From Leekyejoonella antrihumi (lineage in GTDB: Bacteria; Actinomycetota; Actinomycetes; Actinomycetales; Dermatophilaceae), in assembly GCF_007845645.1 (NCBI RefSeq), contig NZ_VCQV01000013.1, positions 1-54,865 of the forward strand: a stretch of 54,865 nucleotides of DNA, given 5' to 3'. The notes below the pieces were generated by a model that was not told the origin of the DNA, did not search any database, and saw nothing but the letters and a program-made list of their open reading frames with translations. This document shows, piece after piece, positions 1-7,494 of this stretch. Made by a program: the position numbers and the translations under genes. Within the stretch, counting starts at the first letter, position 1, and every line of letters begins with the position of its first letter.

Positions 1-408
1 CACCGGATCACGGCGTTCTTGACGAACACCCCACTCGGGGTTGTCCCTGGCCAGGCCGCTGGCCTCGAGCTGCGTCACCGGCAGCATGCCCGGGTCGAGG
101 ACCGGATCCGGCAGGCCAAGGCCACCGGGCTGCGGAACTTCCCGTGCTTTGGCTGGGCGGAGAACAACGCCTGGTTGGAAGTGGTGCTGACCGCGACCGA
201 CCTGGTCGCCTGGACGAAGCTGATCGGCTTCGCCGATCAGCCCGACCTCGCGCGGTGTGAGATCGCCACGTTCCGCTACCGGGTCCTGCACGTCGCCGCC
301 CGGCTGACCAGATCCAGTCGCCAGCTCCACCTACGACTGGACAAGACATGGCGGTGGGCCACCAGCATTGCCAACGCGTTTCACCGATTACGGGCCGCGT
401 TCGCCTGA
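1..408 (+). CDS. IS1380 family transposase, C-terminal part
   Basis: This is the carboxyl end of a DDE transposase, which cuts and joins DNA during movement of the element. The frame is open from the first base of the window, so the true start lies upstream. Diagnostic segments are ARVEDRIRQAKATGLRNFP, then FGWAENNAWLEVVLTATDL, then LIGF, which match the C-terminal region of IS1380 transposases from actinobacteria. The visible 135 codons end at a TGA just before the non-coding end of the element. No frame break is seen in the visible part, so the copy may be intact and active. Confidence 0.85.
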   Translation, partial: HRITAFLTNTPLGVVPGQAAGLELRHRQHARVEDRIRQAKATGLRNFPCFGWAENNAWLEVVLTATDLVAWTKLIGFADQPDLARCEIATFRYRVLHVAARLTRSSRQLHLRLDKTWRWATSIANAFHRLRAAFA

Positions 409-568
409 CCACCCGCGGCCCCGCCCGCCCGACCAGGACTCTTGGAGAACCGCCCACCCGACGCGCCAGTCGGGCCACCAGCATGCGCTGGCCGACAAAA
501 CCACCCGCACACGGCCCCAACGGCACTCACAAGCAGTTACTGGCCGCCACATGAAAGAGGGAGGGTAG
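1..568 (+). mobile_element. right end of an IS1380-like insertion sequence
   Basis: The left part of the element lies outside the window. The transposase reading frame runs in from base 1 and ends at 408. After it, about 150 bases of non-coding DNA lead to a point near 566-569 where SURF1-like coding sequence starts abruptly on the other strand. The element boundary is inferred from that switch. The opposite terminal repeat and the target duplication cannot be seen, so the exact last base is uncertain by several bases. Confidence 0.65.
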
Positions 569-804
569 TGCCCGCGCACGCTGACCCGGCGGGAGGATCC
601 CTTGGCGGGGAACGGGTCGCCGACCTGGAGGAGAGTCTTCATCGGAACCACTGGTCTGGTCGGCGCCGCGAGCAGGGTCTTGTCGACGCCCTTGTCCCGG
701 GCAACCCCAAGCTGCCAGAACCCCAGCTCGGTGAGGATGACGACGATGGCCAGCAGAACGACGAGCCACCCCAGCCAGCGAGGGGTCAGGGCGGTCCGAA
801 GCAC
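569..804 (-). pseudogene. SURF1 family protein, N-terminal fragment cut by the insertion sequence
   Basis: SURF1 proteins are membrane proteins that help assemble cytochrome c oxidase. From a probable GTG start at 804 the frame reads RTALTPRWLGWLVVLL and continues as one hydrophobic helix ending in LGFWQLGVARDKG. It then has PVVPMKTLLQVGDPFP and RRVSVRGHY, the usual SURF1 order of helix, WQL motif, proline-valine segment and G-x-Y. Homology stops at about residue 78, where the insertion sequence begins. The frame stays open into the element to base 388, but that part is not SURF1. About 170 residues and the second membrane helix are missing, so the gene is very probably dead unless the remainder lies beyond the element. 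The GTG start has no clear ribosome binding site and is uncertain. Confidence 0.75.
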
Positions 805-880
805 GTCAGCCAGGGTACGTCGGCGGCCTGTACGGACGCTCCATGGCCACCGGGGTGCGCACGCCACCGACCCGCCACCT

Positions 881-957
881 CGCCGACAGGCATACCAATC
901 CACCGAGCGGCATACCAAATAGGTATGCCGCTCAGTGCTGTTGTATGCCTCTCGGCG
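881..957. promoter_or_regulatory. nested inverted repeats upstream of the ABC exporter operon
   Basis: The inner repeat GAGCGGCATACC (905-916) is a perfect inverse of GGTATGCCGCTC (922-933), with a 5-base centre. The outer arms CGCCGACAGGCATAC (881-895) and GTATGCCTCTCGGCG (943-957) match at 14 of 15 positions. The structure lies between the divergent SURF1 remnant and the first exporter gene (start 1011). It could be an operator, or a hairpin in the transcript leader. No regulator gene lies next to it in the window. Confidence 0.5.
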
Positions 958-1010
958 GCACAGAAATTCGGTGTCGCCGATGGGGGTCCGAGCCGTAACG
1001 TGGAGTTGCC

Positions 1011-2756
1011 ATGAAGAAGCTTCCCTACGCCGACCCCGGCACTCCCGACCTGCGCAGCCCCTGGCGGTACCTCCTGTGGACCGCGCGGGGCCAGCAGCGC
1101 ACGCTGTTCGGCGCCGCGGCCTACGGCACGGGATGGATGCTGTCGCAGGCTCTCGTGCCGGCGGCCGTCAGCCTGGCCATCGACCAGGGCATCAGGGGTC
1201 ACCACACCGGTCGACTCGTGCTCTGGTCCGCCGTCGTGTTCGCCCTCGCCGTGACCTCGGCGCTGAGCGGGATGATGCGCCACCGGTATGCCGTGGAGAG
1301 CTGGATGCGCGCGGCGTTCCGTGTCGTGCAGCTGATCGGGCGGCATGCGACGCACACCGGCGCCGCGCTGCCGCGGTCGATGCCGACCGGAAAGGTCGTG
1401 GCCACCGTGGCATCCGACGCGATGCGAGTCGCCAACCCGTTCGACGTGTTCGGTCGCTTCTGCGCGGCGATCGTCTCGTATGTCGTGGTCGCGATCCTGC
1501 TGCTCAGCTCGTCGGTGCGGCTCGGCCTGATCGTGCTGCTCGGTGTGCCGGTGCTGCTGGCCTCGCTGACCTTGGTGATGCGACCGTTGCAGCGCAAGCA
1601 GACACAACAGCGTGAGGAATCCGGCCGGCTCACCGAGCTCGGGTCCGACACCGTTGCCGGCCTGCGGGTCCTGCGCGGTATCGGCGGCGAGGCCACGTTC
1701 CTGCGTCGCTACCAGGACCAGTCGCAGCGGGTGCGGCGCAGCGGTGTCGCCGTTGCGGGCACCCAGTCGACCCTCGACGCCGCCCAGGTCCTGCTGCCCG
1801 GGGTGTTCATCGTCGTCGTCACGTGGCTCGGTGCGCGAGCGGTCTTCGACGGCTCGATCAGCGCGGGCGAGCTCGTGGCATTCTTCGGCTACACCGCCTT
1901 CCTCGTCATGCCACTGCGCACGGCGACGGAGATGGCGGAGGACTACACGCGAGCGATCGTCGCGGCGGGCAAGGTGATTGCCGTGCTCGAGGTCCCCGGC
2001 GACCACACGGACCCCGCACATCCGGTCAACCTGCCCGGCGGGCCGCAGGACCTCGTCGACGCGACCTCCGGCATCCGCATACACCCCGGCCGGCTGACCG
2101 CGGTGGTGTCCGCACGGCCGGAGGACTCCGCCGCGCTGGCGGACCGCCTCGGCCGGTTCGGTCCGGACAAGGACGGTGTGACGTATGGTGGAGTGCCCGT
2201 CACGGGCGCGCCCGTGGCACAGGTGCGTTCGCGGATCGTGGTCTCTCAGAGCGATCCTCGACTGTTCACCGGCACGCTCCGGCGTGAGCTGGACCCCACC
2301 GAGTCGCTCAGCGACGGCGAGATCCTGCGAGTGCTGGATGTTGCCAGTGCTGCCGACGTGCTCGACGCCCTGCCCGGTGGTCTCGATGCAGAGGTCGAGG
2401 AGCGTGGTCGCTCGTTCTCCGGTGGCCAGCGGCAGCGGCTTGCACTCGCACGAGCACTGTTGACCATCGCCGAGACCCTGGTGCTGGTCGAGCCTACCAG
2501 TGCCGTTGACGCGCACACCGAGTCGCGCATCGCCGGGCGGCTGGTGGCGGCCCGCCGGGGTCGCACCACCGTGCTGATGACGGCGAGCCCACTGTTGCTG
2601 GACCACGCCGACGAGGTGGTGCTGCTCGAGGACGGCCGCGAGACCGCCCGCGGCACCCACCGCGAGCTGCTGGCGCACAGCACGGCATACCGCCGCGTCG
2701 TGGTGCGCGGCGAAGACCAGAACGACGAACGACCCGTGATGGAGGTGACCCGCTGA
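1011..2756 (+). CDS. ABC exporter half-transporter with degenerate ATP site
   Basis: This 581-residue protein is one half of a probable heterodimeric ABC exporter in the cytoplasmic membrane. Residues 1-320 form the membrane domain, with hydrophobic helices around 35-55, 68-85, 150-190 and 258-300. Residues 340-560 form the nucleotide-binding domain. The signature SFSGGQ (468-473) and the Q-loop (VSQSDPRLF, about 411-419) are intact. The Walker A loop is lost: residues 365-374 read VVSARPEDSA, without the GxxGxGKS core. Walker B is VLVEP, with the aspartate replaced by valine. The switch histidine is replaced by alanine (A525). GGAG lies 6 bases before the ATG. The stop overlaps the next gene's start by one base, so the pair is co-translated. 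The substrate is unknown. Confidence 0.9.
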   Translation: MKKLPYADPGTPDLRSPWRYLLWTARGQQRTLFGAAAYGTGWMLSQALVPAAVSLAIDQGIRGHHTGRLVLWSAVVFALAVTSALSGMMRHRYAVESWMRAAFRVVQLIGRHATHTGAALPRSMPTGKVVATVASDAMRVANPFDVFGRFCAAIVSYVVVAILLLSSSVRLGLIVLLGVPVLLASLTLVMRPLQRKQTQQREESGRLTELGSDTVAGLRVLRGIGGEATFLRRYQDQSQRVRRSGVAVAGTQSTLDAAQVLLPGVFIVVVTWLGARAVFDGSISAGELVAFFGYTAFLVMPLRTATEMAEDYTRAIVAAGKVIAVLEVPGDHTDPAHPVNLPGGPQDLVDATSGIRIHPGRLTAVVSARPEDSAALADRLGRFGPDKDGVTYGGVPVTGAPVAQVRSRIVVSQSDPRLFTGTLRRELDPTESLSDGEILRVLDVASAADVLDALPGGLDAEVEERGRSFSGGQRQRLALARALLTIAETLVLVEPTSAVDAHTESRIAGRLVAARRGRTTVLMTASPLLLDHADEVVLLEDGRETARGTHRELLAHSTAYRRVVVRGEDQNDERPVMEVTR

Positions 2757-4546
2757 TGACCGCAATCCATGACGCGCACGACACGACCCGGCGCACCCTG
2801 CCGATCGCCGACACGGATGCCGTGCGCGCACACACGGCCCGGCTGATGCGTCGTCACCGTGGCGTGCTGACCCGGGTGATCGGGCTGCACGCGCTCGCCG
2901 CGATCGCCGGCCTGGTGGCGCCGCGCGTCATCGGAGAGCTGATCGACGGGCTCACCGGCGGCACGATCACCATGTCGCGCATCAACGACCTGATCATGGT
3001 GCTTGCCGCCTCGGTCATCGTGCAGACGGTGCTCGTGTGGTTCGCGCGGCGAGCGGGTTTCGTCATGGGCGAGAGCATCTTCGCCGAGCTGCGGGAGCGC
3101 TTCATCGAGCGCGTCGTCGAGCTGCCGCTGTCGACCGTGGAGCGTTCTGGCACAGGCGATCTGGTTGCTCGCACGACCAATGACGTCGAGTCGCTGTCGT
3201 ATGTCGTGCGCTATGGGATCCCGTCGATCCTCGTCGCCGCGGCGACCGCCCTGCTGACCCTCGTTGCGGCGCTCCTGGTGAGCCCGCTGGTTGCGGTCTC
3301 GCTGCTGGTCGGCGTACCCCTGCTGATCACGTCCACCCGCCGCTACCTGCGCTACGCGCGGGACGGCTACCTGCGGGAGCGGGCGGCATACGCGACGAAC
3401 AACGGGGTCATCACCGAGACCGTTGAAGGTGCTCGGACGGTGGATGCGTTGGGGCTGCAGGGCGCTCGGCGGGAGGAGATCGAGGGCACCATTCGCGAGA
3501 TGTTCGAGGCGGAGCGCTACACGCTCGGGCTGCGGATGCGGTGGTTCCCGCAGGTCGACCTCGGCATGCTCGGGCCTGCCGCGGTCGCGCTGCTCTGGGG
3601 CGGCTGGTTGGTGTCCCAGGGTCACGCGAGCCTGGGGCAGGTCACCACCGTCGTGCTCTACGCGCAGGCGCTGGCGGAGCCGCTGGACGAGCTGATCTCC
3701 TGGCTGGACGAGATCCAGGTCGGCACCACCTCCCTTGCTCGGATCATCGGCATCGAGGAGGTGCCGCCCGACCGCAGCGCCGGCGGCGAGACGCCCACCG
3801 ATGCGCGGATGGCTGCGACGGACGTGCGGTACTCCTATCGCGCCGGCCACGACGTGCTGCACGGCGTCTCGCTCGATCTGCAGCCGGGCGAGCGGCTGGC
3901 GATCGTCGGGCCCTCGGGCGCGGGCAAGTCGACCCTGGGTCGGCTGATGGCCGGCATCGACGGGCCGCGCGCGGGTCGGATCGACGTCGGCGGCGTGCCG
4001 CTGGTCAACCTCGAGCTGGATCGGCTGCGCGGTGAGGTCGCGCTCGTCACACAGGAGCACCACGTCTTCGTTGGCACCCTGCGCGACAATCTGGTGCTCG
4101 CCCGCCCGGGATCGGACGATGAGGTGCTGTGGCAGGCCCTGCGATCCGTGGATGCCGCGGCCTGGGCGTCCGGGCTGCCGGATCGTCTGGACACGGTGGT
4201 CGGCCAGGGTGGGACTGCGCTGACCGACGCCCAGTCGCAGCAGCTCGCGCTGGCGCGACTCGTGCTGGCCGACCCGCATACGCTGGTGCTGGATGAGGCG
4301 ACGTCGCTCCTCGACCCGCGGGCGGCGCGGCATCTGGAGCGGTCGCTGGCTGCGGTGGTGTCCGGGCGCACGGTCATCGCGATTGCGCACCGGTTGCACA
4401 CCGCGCACGACGCCGATCGCGTCGCCGTGGTCGACGGCGGCAAGATCATCGAGATCGGCTCACACGACGAGCTGCTCGCGATGCAGGGATCGTATGCCGC
4501 GCTCTGGCGGTCGTGGAGCGACGAGCCGGTCGAGCACACCGGCTGA
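2756..4546 (+). CDS. ABC exporter half-transporter with intact Walker motifs and degenerate signature
   Basis: This 596-residue protein is the partner of the preceding half-transporter. Membrane helices fill roughly residues 35-310 and the ATPase domain spans 350-590. Walker A is GPSGAGKST (385-393), Walker B is VLDEA with catalytic E514, and the switch histidine is H545. The ABC signature is the weak point: LTDAQ (489-493) replaces LSGGQ. In a head-to-tail dimer, one site combines this Walker A with the good signature of the partner, and the other combines two degenerate halves. Only one ATP site should therefore hydrolyse. A strong GGAGG precedes the ATG. What it exports cannot be told from the sequence. 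Confidence 0.9.
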   Translation: MTAIHDAHDTTRRTLPIADTDAVRAHTARLMRRHRGVLTRVIGLHALAAIAGLVAPRVIGELIDGLTGGTITMSRINDLIMVLAASVIVQTVLVWFARRAGFVMGESIFAELRERFIERVVELPLSTVERSGTGDLVARTTNDVESLSYVVRYGIPSILVAAATALLTLVAALLVSPLVAVSLLVGVPLLITSTRRYLRYARDGYLRERAAYATNNGVITETVEGARTVDALGLQGARREEIEGTIREMFEAERYTLGLRMRWFPQVDLGMLGPAAVALLWGGWLVSQGHASLGQVTTVVLYAQALAEPLDELISWLDEIQVGTTSLARIIGIEEVPPDRSAGGETPTDARMAATDVRYSYRAGHDVLHGVSLDLQPGERLAIVGPSGAGKSTLGRLMAGIDGPRAGRIDVGGVPLVNLELDRLRGEVALVTQEHHVFVGTLRDNLVLARPGSDDEVLWQALRSVDAAAWASGLPDRLDTVVGQGGTALTDAQSQQLALARLVLADPHTLVLDEATSLLDPRAARHLERSLAAVVSGRTVIAIAHRLHTAHDADRVAVVDGGKIIEIGSHDELLAMQGSYAALWRSWSDEPVEHTG

Positions 4547-4550
4547 GCGG

Positions 4551-4594
4551 TGCAGTGGATGCGGAAGCTATACCGCGCGCATCCACTGCACCCC
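4551..4594. repeat. palindromic intergenic repeat, family A, copy 1
   Basis: Perfect 13-base arms TGCAGTGGATGCG (4551-4563) and CGCATCCACTGCA (4578-4590) enclose a 14-base loop, followed by CCCC. It starts 4 bases after the stop codon of the exporter gene. Confidence 0.85.
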
Positions 4595-4612
4595 AGCACC
4601 GCCGCCGGTCGC

Positions 4613-4656
4613 TGCAGTGAAAACGGAAGCTATACCGCGCGCATCCACTGCACCCC
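4613..4656. repeat. palindromic intergenic repeat, family A, copy 2
   Basis: It has the same orientation as copy 1 and is identical from the loop through the right arm and the CCCC tail. Its left arm reads TGCAGTGAAAACG and pairs at 10 of 13 positions with its right arm. Confidence 0.8.
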
Positions 4657-4749
4657 ACCCCATCCACAGCCTCCGCAGTGGACACCGGCCCTCCACATCT
4701 GCGTCGTTCACCGAAGACGCGGCCCCGCCCTCCCCCGCACGATCTGGGT

Positions 4750-5691
4750 ATGACGACACGAGCCGAGCGTATGCAGCGGCGCCGGCGCGTGGATGCGCTC
4801 GCCAGCACCCAGGGCTGGGTGATTTCCCGCCACCAGCTGCACCAGCTCGGCGTCGATCGTCATGCCATCGCCGCCGAAGTTGCGGCACGCCGCTGGTTCC
4901 TGCCGGCACGGCATACCGTCGCGGTGCGCACGGGTGCCCTGACCATTCTCGCCACTCAGTGGTGCGCGATCTGGGAGACAGGTGCCGGCGCGGTGCTGGG
5001 CGGTGTCACGGCTCTCCAGGCTGCCGGTCTGACGGGGTTCGACTCGGGCATGTCCCACGTGTCGGTGCTGCGCGGTCACTCTCCACGGCGTCTGCGGCCG
5101 GTCCGGCTGCATGAACTGACCACTCGCCTGTCCGATGAGGTCGACGCGCGTGGGGTGCCGCGGGTGCGACCCGGGGTCGCTGCCCTACGCGCCGCCGGGT
5201 GGGCCGTCTCGGACCGTCAGGCTGCACTGCTTCTGGTGCTGCCCGTGCAACAGCGACTGGTGTCCGCGTCGCGGCTCGAGGAGCTGTTGCCCGTCATCCC
5301 ATTGCAGCGACGTCGCGGCCTGATCCACTCGCTGGTCCGCGACATCGCCGACGGAGCCGAGTCGTTGGGTGAGCTCGACTTCGCGGGACTGTGTCGGCAG
5401 TGGGGCCTGCCGGAGCCGAGTCGTCAGGTCCTCCGTCAGGGACCGAACGGGCGGATCTACCTCGACGTGCGCTGGGATGCCCTCGACCTCGTTGTCGAGA
5501 TCGAGGGCATCCATCACGAGCACGGGCTGCAACCGGTGGACGACAGCCTGCGGCAGAACGACATCACGCTCAGTCACGACAGGGTCCTGCGCATACCGGT
5601 GCTCGGCCTGCGACTGCAGCCTTCGACGTTTATGCGGCAGGTCGTGGCCGCGCACCGTCAAGCTGCCGCGCGCGCCCACGCCACGCAGTGA
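4750..5691 (+). CDS. DUF559-type nuclease-fold protein with AbiEi-like N-terminus
   Basis: This 313-residue cytoplasmic protein belongs to a group that is abundant in actinobacteria. Residues 1-60 resemble the winged-helix antitoxin domain of AbiEi-like proteins (QGWVISRHQLHQLGVDRHAI and the following RRWFLPARHTV). Residues 230-300 resemble the DUF559/Vsr-type restriction-endonuclease fold, with IYLDVRW (D239), VVEIEG (E250, E252) and the late RVLRIPVLGL strand. The usual catalytic lysine is not obvious, so nuclease activity is uncertain. The ATG at 4750 has no strong ribosome binding site. Its TGA stop lies inside repeat copy 3 of family A, and copies 1 and 2 lie upstream, so the gene is bracketed by the repeats. 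A role in defence, repair or repeat mobility is inference only. Confidence 0.75.
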   Translation: MTTRAERMQRRRRVDALASTQGWVISRHQLHQLGVDRHAIAAEVAARRWFLPARHTVAVRTGALTILATQWCAIWETGAGAVLGGVTALQAAGLTGFDSGMSHVSVLRGHSPRRLRPVRLHELTTRLSDEVDARGVPRVRPGVAALRAAGWAVSDRQAALLLVLPVQQRLVSASRLEELLPVIPLQRRRGLIHSLVRDIADGAESLGELDFAGLCRQWGLPEPSRQVLRQGPNGRIYLDVRWDALDLVVEIEGIHHEHGLQPVDDSLRQNDITLSHDRVLRIPVLGLRLQPSTFMRQVVAAHRQAAARAHATQ

Positions 5692-5725
5692 AAGCGGAAG
5701 CTATAGCCAGCGCATCCACTGCCCC
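5684..5725. repeat. palindromic intergenic repeat, family A, copy 3
   Basis: This is a diverged copy in the same orientation as copies 1 and 2. It contains CGGAAGCTATA and the right arm CGCATCCACTGC followed by CCC. Its left end supplies the stop codon of the DUF559-type gene. Confidence 0.75.
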
Positions 5726-5738
5726 GGTCCGTATGCCG

Positions 5739-7439
5739 TTACGCCGGGCGAGCGGTCGGCATCCCCAGGTCGACGCCGGGCACCCGTCCCGCAGGGGCAT
5801 CCAGCCGCCGGTATGGCGCACCCTGCTCCGGCCGCTCGTCCTGCTCGCCCTTCTGCGGCCACATCGACATCGCCCGCTCGGACTGCGCGGTGATCGTCAA
5901 CGACGGGTTCACCCCGAGATTCGCGGACACGGCGGAGCCGTCGACGATGTGCAGGTCCGCGTAGCCCCACACCCGGTGGTACGCATCGATCACGCCGCGC
6001 TCCGGCGAGTCGGAGATCGCGGCACCACCGAGGAAGTGCGCCGTCAGTGGGATGCCGAAGATCTCCGACCAGTTGCCACCGGCGATCACCTCATTGCCGC
6101 CGAGCTCTCGCAGGCGGTCCGTCATTGCACGAATCGCCTTGTGTCCCGCGGGGATCCACTTGGGGTTCGGCAACCCATGACCCTGCTCACTGGTGAGTCC
6201 GATGCGACCGAACCGGCGACGTGCCGACACCGTGATCGAGTTGTCCACCGACTGCATCACCAGAGCAATGATCGTGCGCTCGCTCCATCGCGGGCTCCAC
6301 GCGGCCTTCGTGTAGGCGATCGGCCGCTTCGCAAAGGTCGCCGCGAACTCGGCGGTGCGCTTCGGACCAGGGTTGTCGCCGTTGACCAGCAGGGTGGACA
6401 GCAGCCCCATCAGGTTCGAGCCACGGCCATAGCGCACATTCTCCACATGCGTGTCATGGCTCACGTGGAACGAGGTGGTGATCGCGACTCCGTGCGAGAG
6501 ATCGACGTTGTCCGGCACCTTTACCGCTGCGGCGCCGCCCAGCTCCTCGGAGTTGGTGCGAGTGAGCACACCGAGCCGGTCGGACAGCCCCGGCAACCTG
6601 CCGGTCGCCTTCATCCGATGCAGCAGCTGCTGGGTGCCCCAGGTGCCGGCCGACAGCACCACCTGCCCCGCGGTCACACTGCGCCGGTCTTTCTTGACCC
6701 ACGCGCCGGTCTGCTCGGTGGTGACCCGGAAGCCACCGCCGGTCAGCGGCTCGAGCTCGACCACCGAGCGCATCGGCTCGATCCGCACACCCTGACCCTC
6801 GGCGAGCGCCAGGTAGTTCTTCATCAGCGTGTTCTTCGCGCCCACGCGGCAACCGACCATGCAGTTGCCGCACTCGGTGCATCCGGTGCGTTCCGGTCCT
6901 TCGCCGCCGAAGTAGGGGTCGGCCACCGTCTTGCCGGACTCGCCGAAGAACACGCCGACCGGAGTATGCCGGAAGGTGTCACCGACGCCCAGATCGTTGG
7001 CGGTGTCCTTCATCAGCTGCTCAACCGGGCCGTTGCACGGGTTCTCGACCACGCCCAGCATCCGAGAGGCCGTCTCATAGTGCGGGTCGAGCTCGCCCTC
7101 CCAGTCGGTGATGTCCTTCCACTGGTCGTCCTGGAAGAACGGCGTCGGCGGCTTGTAGAGGGTGTTCGCATAGTTCAGCGAGCCGCCTCCGACTCCGGCA
7201 CCGGCCAGGATCATCGCATCCGGCAGCTTGTGGATCCGTTGCACGCCATAGCATTTCAGCGCGGGTGCCCACACGTAGCGCCGCACGTCCCACGACGTCT
7301 TGGCGAAGTCCTCGTCCTCGAACCGGCGGCCCGCCTCATACACGAGTACGTCATAGCCCTTCTGCGCCAGCCGCAGCGCGGCGACGGATCCGCCGAACCC
7401 AGAACCGACGACAACGACATCGTGATCAAAGGTTTTCAT
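5739..7439 (-). CDS. GMC family oxidoreductase (cholesterol oxidase-like)
   Basis: This 566-residue flavoprotein oxidises an alcohol or sterol-type substrate with FAD. The N-terminus MKTFDHDVVVVGSGFGGSVA is the FAD-binding Rossmann motif, and GAGVGGGSLNYANTL is the second GMC signature near residue 95. A cysteine-rich stretch GCTECGNCMVGCRVGAKNTL (about 205-225) is typical of actinobacterial members. The C-terminal LHIVDGSAVSANLGVNPSLT is the GMC C-terminal motif, where the catalytic His/Asn normally sit. The ATG at 7439 is chosen because GAGGTGG precedes it and the FAD motif follows at once. An in-frame upstream start at 7508 would run through a repeat. It is downstream of, and probably co-transcribed with, the aldehyde dehydrogenase gene, which suggests successive oxidation steps. 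Confidence 0.85.
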   Translation of the reverse strand: MKTFDHDVVVVGSGFGGSVAALRLAQKGYDVLVYEAGRRFEDEDFAKTSWDVRRYVWAPALKCYGVQRIHKLPDAMILAGAGVGGGSLNYANTLYKPPTPFFQDDQWKDITDWEGELDPHYETASRMLGVVENPCNGPVEQLMKDTANDLGVGDTFRHTPVGVFFGESGKTVADPYFGGEGPERTGCTECGNCMVGCRVGAKNTLMKNYLALAEGQGVRIEPMRSVVELEPLTGGGFRVTTEQTGAWVKKDRRSVTAGQVVLSAGTWGTQQLLHRMKATGRLPGLSDRLGVLTRTNSEELGGAAAVKVPDNVDLSHGVAITTSFHVSHDTHVENVRYGRGSNLMGLLSTLLVNGDNPGPKRTAEFAATFAKRPIAYTKAAWSPRWSERTIIALVMQSVDNSITVSARRRFGRIGLTSEQGHGLPNPKWIPAGHKAIRAMTDRLRELGGNEVIAGGNWSEIFGIPLTAHFLGGAAISDSPERGVIDAYHRVWGYADLHIVDGSAVSANLGVNPSLTITAQSERAMSMWPQKGEQDERPEQGAPYRRLDAPAGRVPGVDLGMPTARPA

Positions 7440-7450
7440 TCCGTGGCCAC

Positions 7451-7494
7451 CTCGAAGTAATGAGTGGCGAAGGAACGAAGACTTCGTGGGGTGC
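7451..7494. repeat. palindromic repeat, family B, diverged reverse copy
   Basis: The arms CGAAGT (7453-7458) and ACTTCG (7481-7486) enclose 22 bases and are followed by GTGGGGTG. Read on the minus strand it follows the same plan as the copies at 36191-36345 and 54813-54865. It fills the gap between two co-directional genes. Confidence 0.65.

Noticed and set aside
2246-4408. A 720-codon minus-strand open frame
   Set aside because: It mirrors the second ABC exporter gene and is rich in Arg, His and Gln with no recognisable domain. The similar frames at 786-2831, 17692-19329 and 33009-35225 are rejected for the same reason.
4750-5691. Type IV toxin-antitoxin antitoxin with its toxin
   Set aside because: The N-terminus resembles AbiEi, but no AbiEii-type toxin is adjacent and the C-terminus is a nuclease-like fold, so a toxin-antitoxin pair is not supported.
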